This document shows, in pieces, positions 23,701 to 32,539 of a DNA stretch of 64,000 nucleotides. The translations under genes and the position numbers were made by a program. The first letter of the stretch is position 1. Every line of letters starts with the position of its first letter. Source of the DNA: Candidatus Defluviilinea proxima (GTDB lineage: Bacteria > Chloroflexota > Anaerolineae > Anaerolineales > Villigracilaceae); the NCBI GenBank assembly GCA_016721115.1, contig JADKIW010000001.1:1627501-1691500 (forward strand), given 5' to 3'. The notes below the pieces were generated by a model that saw nothing but the letters and a program-made list of their open reading frames with translations, did no database searches and was not told where the DNA came from.

Positions 23701-26700
23701 TTACATCTGCTTATTATCCCGATATGCGCGTGGTGTTGTCCCCATTTCACGCTGGAAGGTGCGTGTAAAGTGTGCCCCCTCCGAAAAACCGACAGCCAAT
23801 GCGATCTGTGTAATGGATTGGTTCGTTCCCTGCAATAACTCGCATGCTCTGCGTATACGATAACGGCGGATGTATGTGCTCGGCGTGATGCTCAACTCCT
23901 GCCTAAAACAATCTGTCAGATAATCAGCGCTGATCCCTACATGTTCGGCAATATCTTCTCGGCTTAGTGAAGATGCATATTTCGTATGGATATATGCCAT
24001 CGCCTTGCGGATGAGTTGTTGTGTGGCGCGATTCAATGTGTGCTGACGAGCCAATGCCGCTTCTACATGCCCTAATGTTTCTTCAGCATTGAACAGTCCC
24101 TTGCCGAGGATGGTGGCGACGCCCCGATTACAACGATCCAGATCGGCGTCCGAAAGGAGACGCGCAGTGAGGATGATGACCGGGATCTCGCGTGTTGATT
24201 CCCTCGCGCGTAGCTCATCCAACACTTCAAATCCATCCATCTCTGGCATTTGCAGATCGAGCAGAATCAGGTCAGGGATCTGTGTTTCGATCATTGCCAA
24301 TGCTTCACGTCCATTGCGTGCGGTAATTGCCTGTCGCCCCGACTCCTCGACCAAACGGCTGTGCATATCCAGAATGCCGGGGTCATCGTCCACTACCAGC
24401 ACAGTTTGCGGCTTATCTTTTGATGTGCCGATACGCTCCAGCTCTTTCATTAATTGGTCGGGTTGTAACGGTTTGTGAAGATAGTTCAACTCCAGAATTT
24501 GTCCGTGATCGTTCTTGCCATCCAATGAATACGCGAGCACGGGAATGTTCTCAGTGGACGGTTGCCTCTTAAGCATGCCAGTGATCGCCCAACCTTCACG
24601 GGATGCGAGTTGTTCTTCGATGATGATGGCAGATGGTGCAATGCGGATGACCTTCGACAGCCATTCACTATCCCTATCCACGCGGCACAATTGGACATCG
24701 AACCCGCGTGCCATTAAATAGCCTGATAGCTCGCTTGAATTTTTCTCGCCTTCAGCCAAAATGACCACCAGGTTGCTGTTCTGTGCAAGCGCATCCGGAT
24801 AATCCATGGGTTGGTTCTGTTCAGCGATGATCGGCAGACAGAAAGAGAACGTGGCCCCCTTGCCGAGTTTACCCGGCGATCGCACTTCAATGTGTCCATC
24901 ATGTCGTTCAATGAGTTGCTTTGTGATCGCCAACCCCAATCCCATGCCGCTCTTGCCAGATTGGATCGCATCAAGCGAACTATAGAACTCATCAAATATC
25001 TTTGTTTGCTCTTCTAACGGGATGCCAACTCCCGAGTCGCTGACCGAGATGATCACTTCATTGTCTTTGACTTCTACATCAAGTTGCACTTGTCCTTCAG
25101 ACGTGAACTTGACCGCATTGCTGACGAGATTCAATGTGACTTGCCGCAGACGTGTGCGGTCTCCCATTACCCACGGGCCATGATGGGGAAGCGTTACCTT
25201 CCAGACCAATCCTTTTTCTCGTGCAAGTTCTTCGCCGATCCTTGCGGCCACACGCAACACTTCAGCCAAGTCAATCGATTCGCGCAGGATGTGCAATTGC
25301 CCCGCTTCACTGCTTGCTAGGTCGAGTACGTCACCGATCAGGCGTGCGAGGTGTTGGGCGCTGATATTGATCTGTTCCATATCGCGCAGATTGGTGCTTG
25401 GTTGAGTTTGGTCCTTTTGTTCGCGTAGCACCATTTCACTCAAGCCAACGATCAGGCTGAGAGGAGTGCGTAGTTCATGGCTTACCATTGAGAGGAATCG
25501 GCTTTTCAAGTGATTGGCCTCCTCTGCGAGGCGGCGACCTTCAATGGCATCGTTGTAGAGTTGACTTGTGCGCAGTGCCGCGCCGAGGTTGTGGACGATG
25601 GCGGCACATAATTCCGGGTTGGGGGCATCGAAGGCGACAAAGCCCAAGGCTTTATTGTCCACGGTCAATGGCAGAATGGTTAATTGAGATGTTTCATTTT
25701 TGGGGTAAATTCCCTGCGCGGGGAATTTGCGCGTTTCAAATCTGCGTCCGTTGAGAGTGTTTGGTAAACCAGCCGTGAACAGGATCGAGGCTTGTGAAGT
25801 GAAGTCTTCGCCATCGCCATCGTATAACGCCACCAATAGATTGTTTATGCCAGCCTTGGGCAAGTGACGGGAGAGGATTTCGGCGATTTCAGAGATGTTC
25901 ATCGCGGCGAGCATCTCAGCGGTGATCATGCCGAGCTGTGACATCATGTCCATGTGCTCGAGCATGTCACGTGTGGTGCGCCGCTGGATCTGGTCGCTGA
26001 TCTCGAGGTGAATGCGGTCGATCAGACTCGTGACGAAGACCCTGTTCACTTGCGGGGCAAGGGCCAGCAGGGTATTGATCTTTTGATACAGGATGGCTGT
26101 ACCTGCCTGCCAGATGTGAGGGTCTTCATCACGTTCGTCCGTCCATGCAAGCACATTTTTTATCTCTTTCATGATCAAATCTGCATCTCTGCGTTTCAAA
26201 CTATCGAGGAATGCATTCAAGAAAGAGATACATTGACCTTCCAGGTCTTCAAGCAGACTGTTACGTGCTTCGATCAATGAGACCTCTGCCATGGCACGTG
26301 CCAACTCGTTGAGTTGCATGGTCGGCTCGAGTGATCCTGTGGGTATCAGTGATAGGTTCGCACCGACAGAGGGACATCCACAAGACTGGCGGATGATCAA
26401 ACGCGGGGGCACGACCACGCGCTCGGAACGATCCGTGTTGCCGTGGACGTGATCCAATAATGTGAGGACGGCCTGGTAACCAAGAGAAAACGTCGGATGG
26501 CGAATGGTTGTCAGTGAAGGAGAGAGGGATCGGGCGTCGAGAATGTCGTCGAAACCGATAACAGCTACATCGTCGGGAATGAGGCGGCCTGTCTGTTGCA
26601 GGCGTTCTATTGCGCCGAGGCAGGAGAGGTCGTTGCTGGCGATCAGTGCGGTGAAGTCCACACCTGAATCAAGGATTTGACTCATGGCCGTGGCGCCGCC

Positions 26701-27270
26701 ATCTTTGCGATGTTCACCAAAGGCGATCAGGCGCGGGTCTTCGGGCAAGCCCGCATCTTTGAGCGCGAGGTGATAAGCCTCAAGGCGTTCCGCACTATCG
26801 CCCCCGCGACCGATATTGCCTGCGATGAAAGCAATGTGACGATGCCCATGACTGACAAGATGCTCGATGGCCTGCTTGATGCCGAAAGTGTTATCCACGG
26901 CTACAACGGGGCCGGGCCCTTCAGGGGTTGTGAAAATGACGGGGAAACCCGATTCCAAAAGGTCGCGGACGTATTGAGATTGTTCGTCTGTGAGTTCGTC
27001 GGGGACAATGATGAGACCATCGGTATTCCACGGACCGACGGGAATGAAGTTCACATGCGGACCGGGCACAGGCCAGAACCTTTTGTTTTGTGGCATGTTG
27101 CCGGTAGCGCTAAATCCACAACCTAATATCAGGTCGCACCCCTGTTCGTGCGCGGCGGCGCTGATGCCCTGAATTAACGAGTGAGCATAGCGATCTATCG
27201 TGGTGCCCTGATAGACAGGCCAGGTGGAAATGAATCCGATGGTTGGTTTATGTTTTGTTGAATCGCGCAT
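23701..27270 (-). CDS. Hybrid one-protein regulator: LacI-type sensor, GAF-like, histidine kinase, two receivers, AraC output
   Basis: A 1189-residue protein with no signal peptide or membrane segment. Residues 1-305 are a LacI-type periplasmic-binding fold without the DNA-binding head (TIGFISTWPVYQG; VAVIGFDDI; SLTTIRHP). Residues about 430-570 resemble a GAF domain. The kinase core has phosphoacceptor His598 in SHELRTPLSL and an ATPase with NLVSNAVKF, DSGVGIP and GMGLGLAI. A first receiver (about 830-945) lacks the Asp (AIIIEEQ). The second (about 955-1070) is intact with Asp1005 in LLDLQMPEMDG. A two-helix-turn-helix AraC domain ends the protein (1090-1189). It probably senses a cytoplasmic galactan-derived sugar and activates the operon just downstream. 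Confidence 0.88.
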   Translation of the reverse strand: MRDSTKHKPTIGFISTWPVYQGTTIDRYAHSLIQGISAAAHEQGCDLILGCGFSATGNMPQNKRFWPVPGPHVNFIPVGPWNTDGLIIVPDELTDEQSQYVRDLLESGFPVIFTTPEGPGPVVAVDNTFGIKQAIEHLVSHGHRHIAFIAGNIGRGGDSAERLEAYHLALKDAGLPEDPRLIAFGEHRKDGGATAMSQILDSGVDFTALIASNDLSCLGAIERLQQTGRLIPDDVAVIGFDDILDARSLSPSLTTIRHPTFSLGYQAVLTLLDHVHGNTDRSERVVVPPRLIIRQSCGCPSVGANLSLIPTGSLEPTMQLNELARAMAEVSLIEARNSLLEDLEGQCISFLNAFLDSLKRRDADLIMKEIKNVLAWTDERDEDPHIWQAGTAILYQKINTLLALAPQVNRVFVTSLIDRIHLEISDQIQRRTTRDMLEHMDMMSQLGMITAEMLAAMNISEIAEILSRHLPKAGINNLLVALYDGDGEDFTSQASILFTAGLPNTLNGRRFETRKFPAQGIYPKNETSQLTILPLTVDNKALGFVAFDAPNPELCAAIVHNLGAALRTSQLYNDAIEGRRLAEEANHLKSRFLSMVSHELRTPLSLIVGLSEMVLREQKDQTQPSTNLRDMEQINISAQHLARLIGDVLDLASSEAGQLHILRESIDLAEVLRVAARIGEELAREKGLVWKVTLPHHGPWVMGDRTRLRQVTLNLVSNAVKFTSEGQVQLDVEVKDNEVIISVSDSGVGIPLEEQTKIFDEFYSSLDAIQSGKSGMGLGLAITKQLIERHDGHIEVRSPGKLGKGATFSFCLPIIAEQNQPMDYPDALAQNSNLVVILAEGEKNSSELSGYLMARGFDVQLCRVDRDSEWLSKVIRIAPSAIIIEEQLASREGWAITGMLKRQPSTENIPVLAYSLDGKNDHGQILELNYLHKPLQPDQLMKELERIGTSKDKPQTVLVVDDDPGILDMHSRLVEESGRQAITARNGREALAMIETQIPDLILLDLQMPEMDGFEVLDELRARESTREIPVIILTARLLSDADLDRCNRGVATILGKGLFNAEETLGHVEAALARQHTLNRATQQLIRKAMAYIHTKYASSLSREDIAEHVGISADYLTDCFRQELSITPSTYIRRYRIRRACELLQGTNQSITQIALAVGFSEGAHFTRTFQREMGTTPRAYRDNKQM

Positions 27271-27360
27271 GACCAGGTTGATACTTTGGCAATTGTATCA
27301 TTTAGGGGTTGCGCGGTTCACTTATGGATTGCTATGGTTTATTGCAGAGAACTCTGTGCA

Positions 27361-27391
27361 GGTGGCAGCCACTTTCAAAGTGGCTACCACC
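27361..27391 (-). terminator. Hairpin after GH10 gene, possible terminator
   Basis: GGTGG-AGCCACTTT pairs with AAAGTGGCT-CCACC with one mismatch and a short loop. It starts 9 bp after the xylanase stop. No clear U-tract follows on the minus strand, so termination is uncertain. Confidence 0.4.
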
Positions 27392-27399
27392 TAAAAATA

Positions 27400-28632
27400 T
27401 CAAAGCCGAACTTCTGCTTTGACTGAACCTTTAGTGTCGAGAGTAAAGGACTTCTTGTTCCCTTGATAGGTCAACTCGTAATCGCCGAGGAAGCCGTTGA
27501 ACTGCACTTGGCCTTTCGCGTCTGTACTTAATTTGGTTTGGGCTGTCCACCATTCGCCTTTCACCAGCTTCATCAGTTCTTCGTACGCTGGCTTGGGGGA
27601 GCCATCTTTGCGGAGCAGACCCGCAGGAGCATTGAGCCAGCCGCCATCGAACGAATCCCACCACGTGATGCTTTCCACGAGCGGATGAGCGAAAAGTGTC
27701 TTATAGTGTTGAAGTGTTTCTTCTACCTGACGTGCTTCACCTTCCGGTGTGGAAGGCCAGTCCGTGACTTGATAGTCATTGAGGTCAACAATTTCAGGCG
27801 GCATGATTTGACCCGAGACCAGCGTCGTCTCTGTGAAGTGGATGGGGAGTTTGAAGCGCTCGAAGTTTTGCAATACCCATAACGTTTTATCCACGCCCCA
27901 CCAGCCCTGATGCATGTGCGATTGAATACCGATCACATCGAACTTGATCCCTGCCTCGAGACAGCCCTCGACCAAAATATCATAGGCAGAGGAAACATCA
28001 AAGTCGTTGATGAGCAATGTCGCATTGGGGTTGGTTTCGCGCGCCGCATCGAACATGGTCTTGATGGTTTTGATGCGACCCAATTCCTTGCAGATGCGTG
28101 TGATGCCGTTATCGTATTTATCGAAGACAGGCATGATGACCGCTTCGTTGATCACATCCCACATATCGATCAAGCCTTTGAAATCAGAGACATCGCGATG
28201 AATGCGTGCGATCTGTGTTTTCAAAATTTCCTCATTGCTTAACTCAAGCAACCAATCGGCAGTGACTGTGTGCCAGCAAAGCGGATGTCCCTTTGTGACC
28301 ATGTTATGGTCAAGGGCCCAGCGTGCGGCGTTCTTTACTTTTTCTGTGATGGGCTTGCCTCGTTCAGGTTCGAAGCGCCCCCAGTAAAAAGGAAGTGTTG
28401 CGGCGTTGTATAGTGCGCTGATCTTTTCCGCACGTTGTTCCGCTTGTTCCTTCTTCTCCCCAGAATAATCTCCGCTTGCGAGCGATACAAGATCAAATGC
28501 GGCTGTTCCAAATAGAAACTTGTGCCTTGTTTGCTCAACGACCACTTCTTGATTTGCCAGTGGTGTGCCATCCGCTTTCAGGATGGTGAGTGTTGCATCA
28601 GCTGTACGATTTTTCTTGATGTCATTGTTCAT
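27400..28632 (-). CDS. GH10 endo-1,4-beta-xylanase without signal peptide
   Basis: A 410-residue GH10 enzyme. The acid/base Glu163 lies in MWDVINEAV and the nucleophile Glu268 in PIHFTETTL; other marks are GHPLCWH (115-121), LLINDFDV and SITWWDS. A short N-terminal beta segment and a C-terminal beta domain of about 60 residues flank the barrel. No signal peptide is seen, so it likely works in the cytoplasm on imported xylo-oligosaccharides, as intracellular GH10 enzymes of Paenibacillus and Geobacillus do. ATG 28632 is preceded by AAGGA. It is the last gene of the minus-strand xylose block and matches the Weimberg-type genes upstream in theme. Confidence 0.92.
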   Translation of the reverse strand: MNNDIKKNRTADATLTILKADGTPLANQEVVVEQTRHKFLFGTAAFDLVSLASGDYSGEKKEQAEQRAEKISALYNAATLPFYWGRFEPERGKPITEKVKNAARWALDHNMVTKGHPLCWHTVTADWLLELSNEEILKTQIARIHRDVSDFKGLIDMWDVINEAVIMPVFDKYDNGITRICKELGRIKTIKTMFDAARETNPNATLLINDFDVSSAYDILVEGCLEAGIKFDVIGIQSHMHQGWWGVDKTLWVLQNFERFKLPIHFTETTLVSGQIMPPEIVDLNDYQVTDWPSTPEGEARQVEETLQHYKTLFAHPLVESITWWDSFDGGWLNAPAGLLRKDGSPKPAYEELMKLVKGEWWTAQTKLSTDAKGQVQFNGFLGDYELTYQGNKKSFTLDTKGSVKAEVRL

Positions 28633-28755
28633 TTGTTGTGTCCTTGAAAAAATGTATTAGATTGAATTGTATTGACTGAGAATAAAATACGAACCTCGAG
28701 AAGCCTTTAGTTTCATATTTAATCAGTTTGTTGTATACACTTTGTATAGAAGTGT

Positions 28756-29697
28756 TTATTGTGCCCATATAACTACAAAATATTCGTTCCCATTTCTTTC
28801 TGCAAAGAAACTCAGGTTTTGATTTACCCCCCATCCCGTTCCTATTGCATGAGGGTTTTTAGCATAACCCGCTTCACAACAAGCGTAATGAACAATTGAT
28901 TGATAGCCTAAATTGTATTCCACCCCATCATAAGAAATTCCGACTTGGTTGTTTCTTCTGAAAAAATAAAGAATTCCCCCATCTATTGCGGTCAAACCAA
29001 AAGACTCTTGATAGCCAAATTTGTCATTAAGAGATTCGCCGTCCCAAACAATATTCCCAAGCTGGTATTGTCCACCGTATGGGTTGTCAAAGACGCTTAT
29101 ATACTCCATTATCCATTGATTCTGATACGTCCATAATCCCCAAATACTTGGCGTGTTATGAACTTTACCAGCATCTACTCGGCTAATCTCATGCCCATTG
29201 TAAACTACAGAGATATATGACCTTGAGTTTTGATACTCCTCTTTTGCTGTGAGTTCGTGCCCGTTCAACATAACTTTATTGTAATCGCCACGAATTAGCG
29301 GACTTGGAAAAATATTGTAGTTGTATAAACTTTTGTACCCCTCTTTGATTCGTTCTAAATCATAGTTTTGGGTAAGTGCCCATTCATCCAAGTTCAAGTT
29401 CTTCGGGAATTCCATGTTTAGACTGAGAACTCGGTGGTTTTGTAGTGTTGGCGAAAAAATGTCAGTTGACGTAGCTATAGTTTTCAACTCGTGCGTTGGT
29501 GTCGATGTAATTGGTGTTGATGTAGGTGGGGGCGTAAGTGAAGGCGTAGGGAACGGGAAAGTTATATTTAAAGTACTTATGGTTATAGGAGTAATCGTAG
29601 CTGTTTGGCTGGGTGCTGAGAAAGTGTTACAGTTACTCAATAAGGCAAAGAAAACTAACATTAGAAGCCATTTCTTTGCCTCATTGGCCATATTCAT
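28756..29697 (-). CDS. Hypothetical AT-rich lipoprotein
   Basis: A 313-residue exported protein of unknown function. The N terminus has a hydrophobic stretch WLLMLVFFALLSNC ending in a lipobox, then a Thr/Pro-rich linker to about residue 70. The remaining domain is rich in Tyr, Asn and Gly (GLWTYQNQWIMEYISVFDN, NIVWDGESLNDKFG, GGILYFFRRNN), with repeated short beta-strand patterns that suggest a WD40- or Kelch-like surface protein; this is only an impression. ATG 29697 follows AGAGG. The base composition is visibly richer in A and T than all neighbours and it breaks up the xylose genes, suggesting a later insertion. Nothing links it to sugar metabolism. Confidence 0.7.
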   Translation of the reverse strand: MNMANEAKKWLLMLVFFALLSNCNTFSAPSQTATITPITISTLNITFPFPTPSLTPPPTSTPITSTPTHELKTIATSTDIFSPTLQNHRVLSLNMEFPKNLNLDEWALTQNYDLERIKEGYKSLYNYNIFPSPLIRGDYNKVMLNGHELTAKEEYQNSRSYISVVYNGHEISRVDAGKVHNTPSIWGLWTYQNQWIMEYISVFDNPYGGQYQLGNIVWDGESLNDKFGYQESFGLTAIDGGILYFFRRNNQVGISYDGVEYNLGYQSIVHYACCEAGYAKNPHAIGTGWGVNQNLSFFAERNGNEYFVVIWAQ

Positions 29698-29756
29698 TTA
29701 TATTTTCCTCTTTTGATATAGTGTCAAGTTTAAGTTAGAGATTACTAGAGCATATT

Positions 29757-30569
29757 CTAAGCCTTAACTTGATTTTCGATCTGGGTTTCGCCCACTTGGA
29801 TCACAACCACGTCATCAGGCAATAAAGTGAAATCATCTGGCACAAGGCATGTGCCCGTCATCAAGAACACGCCCTGCGGAAAATCCAATTCGCGTGTGAG
29901 GAAATTAACCAGTTCGGGCAATGTCCGCTTCATGGTGGATGTGTTCGCCTCACCGTTGAAGATCGTTTCGTTCGCGCGGCGAATTGTCAACTTGATCGGA
30001 ATATCCTTGATCGTTTCAGGCTCGCACAACCAAATGCCATGCCCAAGTGCGCATGAGCCATTATAAATTTTTGCTTGTGGCAGATACAACGGGTTCTCGC
30101 CTTCAATATCACGCGACGAAACATCGTTGCCCGCACAATATCCCACGATCTCGTTATAACGATTGACCACCAACACCATTTCAGGTTCTGGCACATTCCA
30201 TTTGCTATCCTTACGAATTCTTATGGGCGTACCACTTCCCGAAACGCGCCAGCCCATGGACTTCGAAAAAATTTCGGGGCGCTCTGCCTCATAGACTTTC
30301 TGATACATATCCGCTACGGTGGATTCCGCTTTGCGTGCATCGCGGCTTCGCAAATACGTAACTCCTGCCGCCCACACTTCCTGCTGTGGATCGATTGGCG
30401 CCTCTTCCGTCCCGACGGCTGATTCAGCCTTCGATAAAGTTTTCAGAATCTGATTCATTTCCACACGCGACATCTCAAGCAATGTGCTTAAGTTCAAACT
30501 CGGCGGAAGAAATTTTCCATCCACTGCCCAGCGTGATCCGTTCGTTGTTTTGTGTTTTGTGAGTAACAT
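29757..30569 (-). CDS. FAH-family 2-keto-3-deoxy-pentonate dehydratase
   Basis: A 270-residue member of the fumarylacetoacetate hydrolase fold. It has the metal-binding region PEPEMVLVVN (two acidic ligands), then GYCAGNDVSSRDIEGENPLYLPQAK with the third Asp and the catalytic Lys, and GEANTSTMKRT. Members of this fold dehydrate 2-keto-3-deoxy-D-arabinonate or -xylonate to alpha-ketoglutarate semialdehyde (KdaD/XylX). The two genes upstream encode a D-xylonate dehydratase and a semialdehyde dehydrogenase, the steps just before and after, which makes this role likely. The start ATG follows AGGAGA. Substrate stereochemistry (xylose or arabinose series) cannot be read from sequence. Confidence 0.85.
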   Translation of the reverse strand: MLLTKHKTTNGSRWAVDGKFLPPSLNLSTLLEMSRVEMNQILKTLSKAESAVGTEEAPIDPQQEVWAAGVTYLRSRDARKAESTVADMYQKVYEAERPEIFSKSMGWRVSGSGTPIRIRKDSKWNVPEPEMVLVVNRYNEIVGYCAGNDVSSRDIEGENPLYLPQAKIYNGSCALGHGIWLCEPETIKDIPIKLTIRRANETIFNGEANTSTMKRTLPELVNFLTRELDFPQGVFLMTGTCLVPDDFTLLPDDVVVIQVGETQIENQVKA

Positions 30570-30605
30570 AAGGGTATCTCCTATGATTAAGTCAGTTTCA
30601 ATAAC

Positions 30606-30659
30606 AGACCATGGACGATAGACCGTTGACCATGGTCCATCGTCTATGGTCTATCGTCG
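30606..30659. repeat. Dispersed palindromic repeat at the end of the dehydratase gene
   Basis: The segment contains GACCATGGACGATAGACC followed by inverted and direct copies (GGTCCATCGTCTATGGTC, TATCGTC). A related copy lies at 58647-58693. The stop codon and last residues of the xylonate dehydratase gene (LDDRP) are encoded within this repeat. Confidence 0.6.
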
Positions 30660-32539
30660 AGCCTTTCCACAATCGCATCCACATCATACACACATCCACC
30701 CCATGTGCCGCCGCTGATGTTTTGAAGTAAAGCCCACAGACGCGTATCTTCTGGTAGGTCAGGATTCAGTTTCAAGTCAGGATGAGCCGAGCGAGAATCT
30801 AGGTCAACGTTGAGCACATCCAAACTTCCCGAAAGATTGACTCGGTCAATGATGATCTGAACCGTATCGCCATCCCGCAACTTTCCAAGTGGACCACCTG
30901 CCAACGCCTCGGGTCCCACGTGACCGATACATGCGCCTGTGCTGACACCGCTGAAACGCGCATCGGTGATGAGTGCGATGGTTTTGCCGTGAGGCAGATA
31001 TTTCAATGCAGATGTGAGTTGATAGGTCTCCTCCATGCCCGTGCCCATGGGACCGCAACCGATGAGTGCGATGATATCGCCCGCCTTAACGGGATTTTCG
31101 CTCAAACCTTTGACCGCAGCAATCGCGGCGCGCTCGCTGGTAAAGACGCGGGCGGGACCTGTTTTGCGATAGACACCATCGGCATCCACAACGCTTGGGT
31201 CAATAGCGGTACTTTTGATGACAGCTCCCTGCGGCGAGAGATTGCCCGTGAGAAATGTGATCGTGCTGGTCAGTCCACGCTCGCGGGCTTTGGTTGGATT
31301 CATGATGACATCGTCGGGATTGATGCCATCGAGTTCCTGCAATCGCTCACGAAGTTTCTGGCGGCGTTCGCTTGCTTGCCATTCATCAAGTGCTTTGCCC
31401 AATGTATTTCCGTTCACGGTGCGAGCGTTGAGTTTCAACAATCCCAATTCCCGCAAATGCAACATCACTTCAGGCACGCCACCTGCAAGGAAGACTTGCA
31501 CGGTGCCATAGCCAGTCGGTCCGTTTGGCATCACGTCAACAAGGCGCGGTGTGGAGCGATTGACGCGTGACCAATCGTCCACAGTGGGGCGGGGGAGTTT
31601 GGCGGCATGTGCGATGGCGGGGATGTGCAACAACAAATTCGTGCTTCCGCCAAATACCGCATGCGCGACCATGGCATTGTGAATTGAGTCTGCGGTGAGA
31701 ATATCACTGGTGTTGATGTGATTTGCTGACATTGCCATCAACGCGTTTGCAGATCGCTTCGCCATATCGAGCCATATTGGTTGACCTGATGGAGCCAACG
31801 CGGAATGTGTGACAGAAAATCCTAATGCCTCCGCCACGACTTGACTTGTTGCTGCTGTTCCAAGAAACTGACAGCCACCTCCAGGCGAGGCGCAGGCGCG
31901 GCATCCCAAGTCGGAGGCTTCTTCGAGTGTGATGAGTCCATGGGCGAAACGTGCGCCGATGGATTGGATCTTGCCTGCATCTTCGCCTTGTTCGGGGAGC
32001 AAGGTCACGCCGCCAGGGACGATGATGCATGGCAAAGATTTCTGCGCGGCAAGCGCCATCATCATCGCGGGCAGACCTTTGTCGCAAGTGGCGATGCCCA
32101 GCACGCCTTTTCGAGTTGGGAGGGAACGGATGAGTCTTCGTAAGACAGTCGCCGCGTCATTGCGATAGGCGAGACTATCCATCATGCCTGCTGTGCCTTG
32201 TGTGCGTCCATCACATGGGTCGCTGACAAAACCTGCAAATGGGATCTTGTTATGTGCTTTGAATTCACGCGCCGCGGCTTGGGCAAGCAACCCCACTTCA
32301 TAATGTCCCGTGTGATAGCCGAGCGCGATGGGGGAGCCATCTTCCGCGCGGATGCCGCCTTGTGTGCTGAGGATGAGGTACTCGTCTTTGCCGAGGTCAG
32401 AGGGAGACCATCCCATTGCCGCGTCCTGCGTCCAGCCGAAGACGTCTCCGCTGGGGGCATTGGTCAAGAATTCGGGAGACAGAGGCAGACTTCCCGTCGG
32501 TCCTGATGCGTGAGTCTGAACGTCAAATATATTATCCAT
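30644..32539 (-). CDS. D-xylonate dehydratase, YjhG/YagF family
   Basis: A 631-residue IlvD/EDD-superfamily enzyme that dehydrates a sugar acid to the 2-keto-3-deoxy acid. It closely resembles E. coli YjhG/YagF across the length: THASGPTGSLPL at the start, FVSDPCDGRTQGT, IATCDKGLPAMMMALA, CRACASPGGGCQFLGTA, VPEVMLHLRELGLL, and the C-terminal DARFSGVSTGACIGHVGPEALAGG. The conserved cysteines expected for the iron-sulfur cluster are present in those motifs. The start ATG 32539 overlaps the dehydrogenase gene by 8 bases; the longer in-frame extension lies inside that gene. The C terminus differs from relatives because a repeat element supplies the stop. It fits the dehydratase of a Weimberg-type pathway. 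Confidence 0.93.
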   Translation of the reverse strand: MDNIFDVQTHASGPTGSLPLSPEFLTNAPSGDVFGWTQDAAMGWSPSDLGKDEYLILSTQGGIRAEDGSPIALGYHTGHYEVGLLAQAAAREFKAHNKIPFAGFVSDPCDGRTQGTAGMMDSLAYRNDAATVLRRLIRSLPTRKGVLGIATCDKGLPAMMMALAAQKSLPCIIVPGGVTLLPEQGEDAGKIQSIGARFAHGLITLEEASDLGCRACASPGGGCQFLGTAATSQVVAEALGFSVTHSALAPSGQPIWLDMAKRSANALMAMSANHINTSDILTADSIHNAMVAHAVFGGSTNLLLHIPAIAHAAKLPRPTVDDWSRVNRSTPRLVDVMPNGPTGYGTVQVFLAGGVPEVMLHLRELGLLKLNARTVNGNTLGKALDEWQASERRQKLRERLQELDGINPDDVIMNPTKARERGLTSTITFLTGNLSPQGAVIKSTAIDPSVVDADGVYRKTGPARVFTSERAAIAAVKGLSENPVKAGDIIALIGCGPMGTGMEETYQLTSALKYLPHGKTIALITDARFSGVSTGACIGHVGPEALAGGPLGKLRDGDTVQIIIDRVNLSGSLDVLNVDLDSRSAHPDLKLNPDLPEDTRLWALLQNISGGTWGGCVYDVDAIVERLDDRP

